Shown here piece after piece: positions 6,377 through 13,722 of a DNA stretch of 14,032 nt (within the stretch, counting starts at the first letter, position 1; the number at the start of each line of letters is the position of its first letter). The stretch comes from Phycisphaerales bacterium UBA1845 (GTDB lineage: Bacteria > Planctomycetota > Phycisphaerae > UBA1845): assembly GCA_002338715.1 (NCBI GenBank), contig DDIR01000080.1:22399-36430 (forward strand), in the 5' to 3' direction. Both the position numbers and the translations under genes were made by a program. The notes below the pieces were generated by a model. The model ran no database searches, had not been told where the DNA came from, and saw only the letters and a list, made by a program, of their open reading frames with translations.

Positions 6377-8143
6377 CTACTCATCACCCGGAAATTTGAA
6401 GTCGACGATTTGCATTTCGACTGAGCGGCGGCCTCTGAATTCGTTGATGATCGGTTCGAAGGCCACTTTGCATTGGCGGTGTTCTTTCAATTCCTCGGCT
6501 AGCTCGCCGGCGCCGAAGGCGATGCCTTTGATGACGCTGTTGCCGCCCGACAGCACGACCTGCAGGTGATCCTGATTCTTGCCGACGCAGCGCGGTTCCT
6601 GGGCGAGTTCCAGCCAATCGGTTGCGAAGAGCGGTTTGGGGTGCCCTTCGCCAAACGGGCCGAGGTTGCGGATGGCCATCACCGTCCGATCGTCGAGACT
6701 GCTTAGCGGTACTTCCGCATCAATGCGAAGTTTCGGCAGGTGCGACGCGCCCGACAGCGTGTTGTTGGCGTGCTGCATGAACGCTTCGGTAAACGCATCA
6801 ACCTTGTCCGACTCAATACGCAAACCTGCCGCCATCTCGTGCCCACCGTGGCTGATCAAATGCTGGCTACACGCCTCGAGCGCCTCGTGCATCGAAAAGT
6901 ACGGCACACTGCGGGCCGACCCCTGTCCTTCGCCGTTTTCCAGCGCGATCAAGACGGTCGGTTTGCGATATTGATCGACAATCCGCGACGCCACCACCCC
7001 GACAATGCCCGGATGCCACTGATCGCTCGCGAGCACAATCCCGCGATGCGTGTCGCCGTCCATGCCCAAACGCTCGACCTGTTCGCACGCCTCTTTCACG
7101 TGTCGCCGCTGCTTGGTCTGACGGGCGCGGTTGTGATCGTCGAGATACATCGCGATTTCGCGGGCGCGGTTCTCGTCCGCACGGGTCAAGAGTTCAATCG
7201 CCAAACGGGCGTGGCCCATGCGACCGGCTGCATTGAGCCTTGGACCGATCTGAAAACCGACGGATGTCCCATCAATCGTATCGCCCTCGGAGATTCCCGA
7301 GACTTCAAGCAGCGCACGAACCCCGGGCCAGGGCGACTCAGCCAACCGCGCCAAACCGCAGCGGCTGATGATGCGATTCTCGCCAACCAGCGGCACCACG
7401 TCGGCGATTGTTCCCATGGCAGCCAGCGCGAGTGCATGCTTTAGATACTCGCGATATTCCGGTGTGACCTTTTCCGATCCGCTCATCTCGCGGGCAAATG
7501 CCCACGCCAGTTTGAACGCCACGCCGGCGCCGCACAGATGGCGGTTCGGATAGATTCCGCCCAATCCCGGATGCACCAGCACCGTCGCGGGCGGCAATTC
7601 CGATTTCATTTCGTGGTGGTCGGTGACGATCAGCGACGTACCCAGCGAACGGGCGAGCGCGCATTCTTCGATTGACCCGATCCCGCAATCGATCGAAACG
7701 ATCAGGTCAGCCCCCTCATCGGAGAGGCTTTGGATTGCGGTCTTGTTTAAACCGTAACCTTCCTCGATGCGGTGAGGGACGTAGAACGAAACGTTGGCGT
7801 CGGCGATCTTCAGCGCGTGCCAGAGGATGGCCACACCGGTCACACCGTCGACATCGTAATCGCCGTACAGCACGATGCGTTTGCCGTCGCGGACTGCTGC
7901 GGCTAGGTGCCCCGCAGCTTCGACCGCGCCGTGAAGCATTTCCGGCGGATGCAGATCCTGCAAGTGCGGGTCCATGAACGATCGGGCGGAGTCAGCCGAA
8001 CTGACGTCGCGGTTGAACAACACCTGTGCGACGATTTCGGGCACGCGCCAATCCTTCGCCGCTTGTTGGCAATCCGGCCAAGGCGGCTTGATGATCCACT
8101 GCTTGCGCGATGTCGACATGGTACCTCTGGGAATAAACGCCAT
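6377..8143 (-). CDS. recJ: Single-stranded-DNA-specific exonuclease RecJ
   Basis: RecJ is a 5'-to-3' exonuclease on single-stranded DNA that acts in RecF-pathway recombination, mismatch repair and base-excision repair. The 588-residue product is close to the 577 of E. coli. DHH-phosphoesterase motifs appear in order: DYDVDG (95-100), DCGI (152-155), DHH (175-177), and GAGVAFKL (205-212). They are followed by RLNAAGR (302-308) and the DHHA1 motif GGH (433-435). Residues about 470-585 correspond to the OB-fold that binds single-stranded DNA. All metal-binding Asp/His motifs are intact, so the enzyme should be active. Met9 (8119) is an equally plausible start, because the first eight residues are not part of the usual N-terminus. 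It is a single-gene unit, convergent with the DUF488 operon and divergent from the thioredoxin-like gene. Confidence 0.97.
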   Translation of the reverse strand: MAFIPRGTMSTSRKQWIIKPPWPDCQQAAKDWRVPEIVAQVLFNRDVSSADSARSFMDPHLQDLHPPEMLHGAVEAAGHLAAAVRDGKRIVLYGDYDVDGVTGVAILWHALKIADANVSFYVPHRIEEGYGLNKTAIQSLSDEGADLIVSIDCGIGSIEECALARSLGTSLIVTDHHEMKSELPPATVLVHPGLGGIYPNRHLCGAGVAFKLAWAFAREMSGSEKVTPEYREYLKHALALAAMGTIADVVPLVGENRIISRCGLARLAESPWPGVRALLEVSGISEGDTIDGTSVGFQIGPRLNAAGRMGHARLAIELLTRADENRAREIAMYLDDHNRARQTKQRRHVKEACEQVERLGMDGDTHRGIVLASDQWHPGIVGVVASRIVDQYRKPTVLIALENGEGQGSARSVPYFSMHEALEACSQHLISHGGHEMAAGLRIESDKVDAFTEAFMQHANNTLSGASHLPKLRIDAEVPLSSLDDRTVMAIRNLGPFGEGHPKPLFATDWLELAQEPRCVGKNQDHLQVVLSGGNSVIKGIAFGAGELAEELKEHRQCKVAFEPIINEFRGRRSVEMQIVDFKFPGDE

Positions 8144-8405
8144 CGAGAATTCGCATCCTTGCTGGTTGATGGGCGAAATTGTGCAATCAAGTTCGATGCA
8201 AGTTTAGTCCCACCAGCCGCTGGCTTCAATTGGGCATTTGAACCGATTTCGACTGCGGTTTCTGTGACTTGCGACTTGGCGGTGGGCGCATTTCGGGCAG
8301 CCGCCTATGATGTGCACTGCCCACACGCAACAAATGGATGCGTTTCGGTGCTCCGGGCGAATCAGGCGGTGATGAATCTATAGCCGCCAATTATGGAACC
8401 TGACC
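8144..8405. other. Divergent intergenic region between recJ and the thioredoxin/MsrA-like gene
   Basis: This 262-base stretch separates two divergent genes and must hold both promoters. No protein-like frame or RNA gene is evident. A good candidate for recJ is listed separately. For the rightward gene, TATGAT at 8306-8311 is a 5-of-6 match to a -10 box, but the -35 region 17 bases upstream (TGGGCG, 8283-8288) is poor, and the leader would be about 90 bases. Confidence 0.5.
8201..8229 (-). promoter_or_regulatory. Candidate recJ promoter with a palindrome in the spacer
   Basis: On the minus strand, TTGAAG (8224-8229) and TAAACT (8201-8206) are separated by exactly 17 bases, each a 4-of-6 match to sigma70 boxes. 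Transcription would begin near 8194, 50 bases before the ATG at 8143 or 75 before that at 8119. The spacer contains the 11-base palindrome CCAGC-C-GCTGG (8213-8223), a possible repressor site. There is no experimental support, and planctomycete promoters may differ from this consensus. Confidence 0.4.
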
Positions 8406-9491
8406 ATGGGAATGAAACACGTCGGCATCAACCTGTTTGTGCTTGTCCTGACCGCAACCGCGATGCTGCCAATCGCGCGGGCGGATTCAACGTCGCCGAA
8501 TGTTGCCACGCCGATCGAGTTAGGGCGAATCCCGTGGGTGCGGAATCTTCCGAAAGCGCTGGCTGCTTCCAAAACTTCGGGCAAACCGGTCATGCTGTTG
8601 TTCGATGAGGTGCCCGGTTGTGGAACGTGCAAGCAATTTGGTACGGGGCCGCTGAGTCATCCGATCGTCGTCGACGCTGCCGCCCTCTTCGAGACAGCCG
8701 TCGTGTACAACAACGTTCCGGGCGCGGAAGAAGCGATTCTCAAGAAGTACAAGGAGCCCACGTGGAATAATCCGGTGGTACGCTTCGTCGACAGCAGCGG
8801 TAAGGATTTGATGACGCGTCATGCGGACGACTATTCGACTGGCGGATTGCTTCGATCGATGGCAGCCGCACTTCGAGCGACGAAGCAGAATGTGCCGCCG
8901 TATCTCGCGCTGGTCGAAACCGAATACAACCCCGGAAAGTTGGAGACCGCCACCTTCGCGATGCACTGCTACTGGGAAGGCGAGCAGAAGCTTGGCAAGC
9001 TCGATGGTGTCGTCGCAACTCGAATCGGGATGCTTGACGGCTTGGAGGTTGTCGAGGTCGATTTCGATTCAACCGTGCTCGAATACGCGGCACTCGTCAG
9101 ACAGGCCAAGAAGCAGGACTGCGCCCACCGCGTCTTCGCACGGACCGATGCACAGGTCAAAATCGCCAGGGATATCGTTGGTGATATGGTGACGCGGAGT
9201 GACACTGCGGTAGACACATCGACGCAGCAGCAATATCACCTGTTCCAGAAACCCGAATACCATTACCTTCCACTGACGCAATTGCAGGCGACGAGGGTCA
9301 ATGCGATGATCGCAGACGGTCAATCACCCGATACCCTCCTCTCGCCGAGCCAGTTGGCGCTGAGCAAGAAGATTGCAGCGATCCACGCGAAGAATCCGGA
9401 CCTGTTCGCCAAAATTCAGCCGAAGCGAAACGCCGACGCCCTGCCGGGATATTGGCAGGAAATGGAATTGCTGATCGAACAAGCGAAGTAA
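8406..9491 (+). CDS. Exported thioredoxin-like protein fused to a shortened MsrA-like domain
   Basis: The 361-residue product has a signal peptide (Lys4, hydrophobic core about 8-22, cleavage probably after ARA, residue 26). Residues about 40-160 form a thioredoxin-like domain with a C72-G-T-C75 redox pair after PVMLLFDEVPG. Residues about 180-255 resemble peptide methionine sulfoxide reductase A: ATFAMHCYWEGE (182-193) aligns with the MsrA GCFWG-x-E site, with Cys188 at the catalytic position. LDGVVATRIGMLDG and LEVVEVDFD follow, as in MsrA. The loop that in MsrA carries the Tyr/Glu substrate residues (the Y-x-x-V-C-x-G-x-TGHAE segment) is absent. The segment YHYLPLTQLQATRVNA (285-300) resembles MsrA C-terminal sequence. 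It probably acts in periplasmic thiol redox chemistry; true reductase activity is doubtful. Met3 (8412) is an alternative start. Confidence 0.7.
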   Translation: MGMKHVGINLFVLVLTATAMLPIARADSTSPNVATPIELGRIPWVRNLPKALAASKTSGKPVMLLFDEVPGCGTCKQFGTGPLSHPIVVDAAALFETAVVYNNVPGAEEAILKKYKEPTWNNPVVRFVDSSGKDLMTRHADDYSTGGLLRSMAAALRATKQNVPPYLALVETEYNPGKLETATFAMHCYWEGEQKLGKLDGVVATRIGMLDGLEVVEVDFDSTVLEYAALVRQAKKQDCAHRVFARTDAQVKIARDIVGDMVTRSDTAVDTSTQQQYHLFQKPEYHYLPLTQLQATRVNAMIADGQSPDTLLSPSQLALSKKIAAIHAKNPDLFAKIQPKRNADALPGYWQEMELLIEQAK

Positions 9492-9497
9492 TCAACT

Positions 9498-9572
9498 GTG
9501 CCACTGCTCTGTGAGCAGTGTTTGCCGTTTTCTATCGACAGCCTCCCCTCACTGCTCACAGAGCAGTGGCAC
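9498..9572. repeat. Inverted pair of palindromic hairpins (REP-doublet-like)
   Basis: Two 23-base arms, 9498-9520 and 9550-9572, are perfect reverse complements separated by 29 bases. Each arm is itself a hairpin: CACTGCTC (9502-9509) pairs with GAGCAGTG (9513-9520) around TGT, and the same 8-base stem recurs at 9550-9557 and 9561-9568 around ACA. The structure begins seven bases after the stop of the thioredoxin/MsrA-like gene. Nested symmetry of this kind is typical of REP/BIME elements mobilised by RAYT transposases. It could also end transcription or protect the upstream mRNA, although no T-run follows. Confidence 0.85.
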
Positions 9573-9595
9573 GTGTCTGTCGCAATTCCATTCGC

Positions 9596-9624
9596 TCGAC
9601 GAACGCGTCATCCTGCGGCATAAT
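9596..9624 (+). promoter_or_regulatory. Candidate promoter for the DUF819 gene
   Basis: TCGACG (9596-9601, 4 of 6) and CATAAT (9619-9624, 5 of 6) are 17 bases apart. They predict a start near 9631 and a leader of about 59 bases. The site lies downstream of the inverted hairpin pair, so the hairpins would separate this transcript from the preceding gene. Confidence 0.45.
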
Positions 9625-9675
9625 CCCACTCAACCGACACGGTCAACCGTCGGCATGAAAACCATCAACAGATCT

Positions 9676-9682
9676 AAAGAGG
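9676..9682 (+). promoter_or_regulatory. Ribosome binding site of the DUF819 gene
   Basis: AAAGAGG lies seven bases before the ATG at 9690. It is purine-rich and complementary to the 16S 3' end, and it supports this start where most genes in the window lack a clear Shine-Dalgarno sequence. Confidence 0.55.
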
Positions 9683-9689
9683 CTTCGGG

Positions 9690-10973
9690 ATGGATAGCTT
9701 TGCGGCAACGTTGTTACTGGCCAGTGAAACTGAAACGGCGCCTGTTCAAATTGATGACCCGGCCGGTGTGCTAGCGGTTCTGCTGGCCGTTTTGGCATTG
9801 CTCTTTGCGATCAACGCCCATCCGCGACTTGGCAAGGTGTTCAAAGTCATTCCGGTTCTCGTGTTCTGCTATTTCGTCCCCACCCTGCTGAGCACGTTTC
9901 ACATTATTCCGCACCAATCAGCGCTTTACGATTTCGTCAAAGGGCACGTGTTGCCGGCCAGTCTGCTGCTGCTGATCGTCGCGCTCGACCTGCCGGGCAT
10001 CATGCGCCTTGGGTGGAAAGCCGTTGTCATGCTGCTGGCTGGCACAACCGGCATTGTGATCGGTGGTCCGATCGCACTTTGGATTTGCAGTCGATTGCTT
10101 GCGGATGGTTCGCTTGATCCGGAATCGTGGCGCGGGCTCGCGGCGCTTTCGGGCAGTTGGATCGGCGGCGGGGCGAACTTTGTCGCCATCGGGAAAGCCG
10201 CAAACGTCACCGACGAAATGCTCGCGCTGATGGTGATACCCGATGTTCTCGTCGCCAATATCTGGATGGCTGTCCTGCTGTTCCTAGCCGGTAAGCAGGA
10301 AGCGATCGATCGATTCGTCGGAGCTGACACGACCGCGATCGACGACTTGAAGCGACGCATGGAGGAGTTTCAGGCGCGCACCAATCGCATCCCCACGATG
10401 GCCGACTACATGGTCATTCTCGCACTTGGTTTCGGCGGATCTTACTTCAGTTACCAAGCCGGAATATTCCTCGACGGTCTGCTGGAGAGTAGCGCCCAAT
10501 GGGCGTTTATCAGGGATGTCCTCACCGCAGGAACATGGAAGTACGTCTTCGCCACGACGATCGGTTTGGTGCTATCGTTCACCAAAGCAAGGAACCTCGA
10601 AGGCGTCGGAGCGTCGAAGATCGGCTCGGTCATGATCTACCTGCTTGTCGCCTGCATCGGCGCCCACGCCAGCTTTGACAAAATCGCAGAGAACCTGCCA
10701 TTGATTTGCGTTGCAGCGATTTGGATTTGCGTGCACATCATCGTGCTACTTGGCGTCGGTCGATTGATTCGAGCCCCCATCTTCTTTGCGGCTGTCGGTT
10801 CGCAGGCCAACATCGGCGGTGCGGCCAGCGCTCCGGTGGTGGCGGCGGCGTTTCATCCCTCACTTGCACCGGTGGGCGCATTGCTTGCCATCGCGGGGTA
10901 TGTCCTGGGTACGTACGCCGGTTTGCTATGCATGAAGTTATTGATGATGGTCGCCGGCGTGGAATCGGTATAA
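9690..10973 (+). CDS. DUF819 family multi-pass membrane protein
   Basis: The 427-residue product has about ten hydrophobic segments, starting at about 27-43 and 52-70 and continuing to the C-terminus. A hydrophilic, charged loop at about 203-235 divides it into two halves. Each half carries a Gly/Asn-rich motif: GSWIGGGANFVA at 155-166 and GSQANIGGAASAPVVA at 370-385. This suggests two inverted structural repeats with broken helices, as in secondary transporters. The pattern and length match the DUF819 family (B. subtilis YjcL-like), thought to be transporters of unknown substrate. The ATG at 9690 is preceded by AAAGAGG (9676-9682) at a spacing of seven bases, one of the few good ribosome sites in the window. 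The channel gene follows 60 bases downstream in the same direction. Confidence 0.85.
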   Translation: MDSFAATLLLASETETAPVQIDDPAGVLAVLLAVLALLFAINAHPRLGKVFKVIPVLVFCYFVPTLLSTFHIIPHQSALYDFVKGHVLPASLLLLIVALDLPGIMRLGWKAVVMLLAGTTGIVIGGPIALWICSRLLADGSLDPESWRGLAALSGSWIGGGANFVAIGKAANVTDEMLALMVIPDVLVANIWMAVLLFLAGKQEAIDRFVGADTTAIDDLKRRMEEFQARTNRIPTMADYMVILALGFGGSYFSYQAGIFLDGLLESSAQWAFIRDVLTAGTWKYVFATTIGLVLSFTKARNLEGVGASKIGSVMIYLLVACIGAHASFDKIAENLPLICVAAIWICVHIIVLLGVGRLIRAPIFFAAVGSQANIGGAASAPVVAAAFHPSLAPVGALLAIAGYVLGTYAGLLCMKLLMMVAGVESV

Positions 10974-10974
10974 T
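10969..10974 (+). promoter_or_regulatory. TATAAT box overlapping the DUF819 stop codon
   Basis: A perfect TATAAT spans the TAA stop of the DUF819 gene (10971-10973). It would start transcription near 10981, about 53 bases before the channel gene at 11034. No good -35 is seen at 17 bases; TTGATG at 10941-10946 is 22 bases away, which is too far for a standard promoter. The box suggests separate expression of the channel gene. Confidence 0.3.
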
Positions 10975-11033
10975 GTCGACCGACTCTGCATTCGCGATGT
11001 TTCATCGAACCATAGACGGTTACCGATCCAATC

Positions 11034-12521
11034 ATGCTTAACGCCCTACTCGCCCAAGCCTCACCCCAGCCGGCCAACGCCGCAGCACCGCTCAGCATCT
11101 GGGATGCGTTCCTTCAGGTTTGGCAGTACCAGATTTTCGACGTCGACGGTCAGCCCATCACGCTCAACAAGGTGGTGATCGGCGTGTTGTTTCTGCTGGT
11201 GGGCGTGTGGGTTTCGCGCGTGCTCAGCGGGACCATCGGTCGCCGCATCCTGCCGCAGGTCGGCGTGCAGAGCGCTTCGTCGGTCGCGTTTCAGCGCGTC
11301 ATTTTCTACTTGCTGGTCAGTATTTTCACGCTGATTGCGCTGCGATTGGTAAACGTGCCCCTGACTGTGTTTACCTTTCTTGGCGGGGCGCTGGCGATCG
11401 GAATCGGTTTTGGTGCGCAAAACATCGTCAACAATTTTATCAGCGGTTGGATTCTGTTGGCCGAACACAAGGTCTCGATCGGCGATCTTATCGAAGTCGA
11501 AGGGAAGGTCGGACACGTGCTCTCCATCGGCGCCCGCTCGACGCACGTCCGACGTCCCGACGGCATCGAAATGCTCATCCCCAACAGCCTCATGCTCGAG
11601 CGCACGGTGATCAACTGGACACTCACCGACACCGACATTCGCACATCGGTGCGCATCGGCGTGCAATATGGGTCGCCGGTCGATACGGTCATCGAACTCA
11701 TGAAAACAACCGTCGTCGAACACGACAAGGTTCTTTCCAAGCCCGAACCGATCATCGTCTTCGAAGACTTCGGTGATAACGCGCTGATTTTCGACGTCTA
11801 CTTCTGGGTTCGCACAAACCAGGAAATGACGCTGCGACTCGTGCGCTCCGACGTTCGCCAGATGCTCGACCATCTCTTCAGGTCGGCTGACATCGTCATC
11901 GCCTACCCGCAGCGCGATTTGCATTGGCATGCACAAGACCCGATCGAAGTCCGGATGCTGCCGGCTGACGCGGGCGGACATGATGGGCATAGCGAACCGG
12001 CATCATCGAAAGATCTGTGCAACCTGCTTCGCGATGTGGACCTGTTCAAATCGCTGAACAAAGATGAGCTGGCCGAACTCGCACCCCACGCGACGCGCCA
12101 GACTTATTCAGCCGGCGAATCCATCGTGCGCCAAGGCGACACGGGTTCGTCGCTTTTTGTCATCGACCAGGGACTCTTGCGGGTTTCCGTTGAGGAGAAT
12201 GGCCGATCGCGAAAGGTCGCGCAACTGCTTCCGCGACAATTCTTCGGCGAAATGTCGCTCTTAACCGGTGAGGCACGATCGGCGACGGTGTCGGCTGTCA
12301 CCCGTACGATCGTCTACGAAATCAGCAGCGAAATGCTGGCGCCGATTCTCACATCACGCCCGGAAATCGCCAAGCAGCTCAGCGTTGCCCTCGCGCGACG
12401 CAAAGCCGAAATCGAAAGTCAGACCGCTTCGCTGAAAGACACCAACGCGCGGCAACGCACACTGGCGGCTGACATTCGCTCGCGCATCAGCACGTTCTTT
12501 CGCCTGACCGATATCACCTGA
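11034..12521 (+). CDS. MscS-family channel with C-terminal cyclic-nucleotide-binding domain
   Basis: The 495-residue inner-membrane protein has hydrophobic segments at about 45-62, 86-105 and 108-143. The last matches the pore-lining MscS helix, with its Gly/Ala pattern ending GFGAQN (125-130). The MscS beta domain follows (IGDLIEVEGKVG at 149-160, through IPNS at 182-185), then the alpha/beta cage to about 293. After a hydrophilic linker (about 308-325), residues about 328-445 form a cNMP-binding domain. Its phosphate-binding cassette reads FGEMSLLTGEARSATV (404-419), with Glu406 and Arg415 in the positions that contact cyclic nucleotide. This layout is that of the bacterial cyclic-nucleotide-gated (bCNG) branch of MscS proteins, many of which respond weakly to stretch. 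It should be ligand-controlled. The C-terminal tail (450-495) is helical and charged. Confidence 0.93.
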   Translation: MLNALLAQASPQPANAAAPLSIWDAFLQVWQYQIFDVDGQPITLNKVVIGVLFLLVGVWVSRVLSGTIGRRILPQVGVQSASSVAFQRVIFYLLVSIFTLIALRLVNVPLTVFTFLGGALAIGIGFGAQNIVNNFISGWILLAEHKVSIGDLIEVEGKVGHVLSIGARSTHVRRPDGIEMLIPNSLMLERTVINWTLTDTDIRTSVRIGVQYGSPVDTVIELMKTTVVEHDKVLSKPEPIIVFEDFGDNALIFDVYFWVRTNQEMTLRLVRSDVRQMLDHLFRSADIVIAYPQRDLHWHAQDPIEVRMLPADAGGHDGHSEPASSKDLCNLLRDVDLFKSLNKDELAELAPHATRQTYSAGESIVRQGDTGSSLFVIDQGLLRVSVEENGRSRKVAQLLPRQFFGEMSLLTGEARSATVSAVTRTIVYEISSEMLAPILTSRPEIAKQLSVALARRKAEIESQTASLKDTNARQRTLAADIRSRISTFFRLTDIT

Positions 12522-12548
12522 AACGCGTTTATCACCTGGAACGCTTTA
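12513..12548. repeat. Imperfect 18-base tandem duplication across the mscS-type stop codon
   Basis: ATCACCTGAAACGCGTTT (12513-12530) is followed directly by ATCACCTGGAACGCTTTA (12531-12548), 15 of 18 identical. The first copy contains the TGA stop at 12519-12521, so the coding end is duplicated into the untranslated region. The first copy also holds the palindrome AAACGCGTTT (12521-12530). Confidence 0.6.
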
Positions 12549-12566
12549 AGTTCAGACCTACCAATA

Positions 12567-12797
12567 CCGTCATTCCCGCGCAGGCGGGAATCCAGAACTG
12601 AGCAAATCCAATCCTGGTGAAAAGGTAACCCCAAGAAGCGCAGGAATCACAATTGCGGCGAAAATAAGGGAGGGTGATATTGCGAACGTAACCTAAGCGT
12701 AGCGTCTTGCTCATCGAATCGCCGAAGTACGTGCGGCAGTACCGGCCAAGTTGGACTTTGCTTTTCCCCTGGATTCCCGCTTTCGCGGGAATGACGG
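12567..12797. repeat. Pair of inverted 29-base palindromic repeats with ATTCCC-N8-GGGAAT cores (possible MITE)
   Basis: Arms at 12567-12595 and 12769-12797 are reverse complements over 27 of 29 bases, with 173 bases between them. Each arm is itself a hairpin: ATTCCCGC pairs with GCGGGAAT around GCAG (12572-12591) and around TTTC (12773-12792). The core ATTCCC-N8-GGGAAT matches the motif known as dRS3 in Neisseria, and similar repeats are common in many Gram-negative genomes. The 173 bases inside hold no convincing gene. The unit lies between the convergent channel gene and lpxI, and could be a 231-base miniature mobile element or two separate REP-like insertions. No target-site duplication is obvious. 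Confidence 0.8.
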
Positions 12798-12810
12798 CGC
12801 TTTTGCGCCG
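12795..12810 (-). terminator. Hairpin directly after lpxI
   Basis: CGGCGC (12795-12800) and GCGCCG (12805-12810) form a perfect 6-base stem with a 4-base loop, touching the lpxI stop at 12811. The GC stem suits a terminator, but no T-run follows on the minus strand, and the adjacent ATTCCC repeat could add a second hairpin. It is at best a weak intrinsic terminator. Confidence 0.4.
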
Positions 12811-13722
12811 CTATTCGCAATCGTCATTGCGGTGGGCGACGACCACGATGCCATACTTCTCCGCACGTTCGACCATCGCTTCGTAATCGACGACAAAGGT
12901 TTTGTCGGCTTCGATGACGAGTGCCTTGGCCCCATGCTTCTTGAGGTTTTCAATGGTGTCCGGACCGACCGTGGGCACGTCGAAGCGCATGTCCTGATTC
13001 GGTTTGGACACCTTGATCAGAGTCCAGCCACCCGCCCGGCAGAGCTCGCCGGCGCGTACGATCATGCGGTCGGTCCCTTCGATTGCTTCAACCGCGATGA
13101 CGTCCTGTTCTTTCACCGCGATGGATTGACCGATATCAAGACGCCCCATCTCTTTGGCCACAGGCCAACCAAATTCGATATCGCGCATCTGCGACGCCGA
13201 GGGTTGGCTTCTGGTCAACACGCCTTCTTTTGCCATTGAATCCATAAGATACTTCACGCAGTTTTCCATCAGGATGCCGCGTGCTTCCAACATTTCTGCG
13301 AGTTTACCGAGGATCGAATCCGTACGTTTGTCGGGAAGGTGAAAGAACCAGAATCGCATCGTGGTCAGATCAGGCAGCAATCGAAAGAGTCGAAAGCGCC
13401 CGTACATATCCGACTTTTTAACCGAGCCGGCCAATATCATCCGGTAGGCGCCTTCACGCAGGAAGAGCCGAATCGCCCGTCCCATCCTGCCCACGCCACA
13501 CCAATAAAACTTGTCTGCGATGCTGGCCAGTTCCGGATCGGCGAACCCTCGAAGCCCCAACACCACCACTTGTTGACCGGCTTTCCTGGCGTTTTCAACG
13601 ACCATGCGGGGCATCGCCCCACCACCGGCCATCAGGCCCAGAACATTGTTTTCGCGAAGTGGGGCTGTCACCATTGATCGGCTGCCGTTCGTTTGAGAGC
13701 GAGGTTGAGGCATCGCACTCAT
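12811..13722 (-). CDS. lpxI: UDP-2,3-diacylglucosamine pyrophosphatase LpxI
   Basis: LpxI hydrolyses UDP-2,3-diacylglucosamine to lipid X and UMP, the fourth step of lipid A synthesis, in place of LpxH. The 303-residue product shows the family pattern: GLMAGGGAMP (29-38) near the N-terminus, GSVKK (99-103), VEAIEGTD (211-218), and the conserved late block KPNQDMRFDVPTVG (240-253). Residues 1-25 precede the usual LpxI start and are polar, so Met17 is an alternative. The ATG at 13722 is preferred because it overlaps the lpxD stop as ATGA, a common sign of coupled translation. The family is usually about 270-290 residues, so the extra N-terminal 20 or so are unusual but minor. It shares an operon with lpxD, and no sign of decay is visible. 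Confidence 0.93.
   Translation of the reverse strand: MSAMPQPRSQTNGSRSMVTAPLRENNVLGLMAGGGAMPRMVVENARKAGQQVVVLGLRGFADPELASIADKFYWCGVGRMGRAIRLFLREGAYRMILAGSVKKSDMYGRFRLFRLLPDLTTMRFWFFHLPDKRTDSILGKLAEMLEARGILMENCVKYLMDSMAKEGVLTRSQPSASQMRDIEFGWPVAKEMGRLDIGQSIAVKEQDVIAVEAIEGTDRMIVRAGELCRAGGWTLIKVSKPNQDMRFDVPTVGPDTIENLKKHGAKALVIEADKTFVVDYEAMVERAEKYGIVVVAHRNDDCE

Noticed and set aside
6740..7444. A 234-residue plus-strand frame inside recJ
   Set aside because: It is antisense to the conserved RecJ core and shows no domain.
11061..11990. A 309-residue minus-strand frame inside the MscS-type channel gene
   Set aside because: It is antisense to a well-supported channel with clear MscS motifs. Its product is an Asp/His/Arg-rich sequence typical of the reverse of GC-rich coding DNA.
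12596..12768. A gene inside the inverted ATTCCC repeat pair
   Set aside because: Only short frames without a plausible start, composition or motif are present.
12751..13239. A 162-residue plus-strand frame opposite lpxI
   Set aside because: LpxI motifs on the minus strand explain this region, and part of the antisense frame is made of the ATTCCC repeat.
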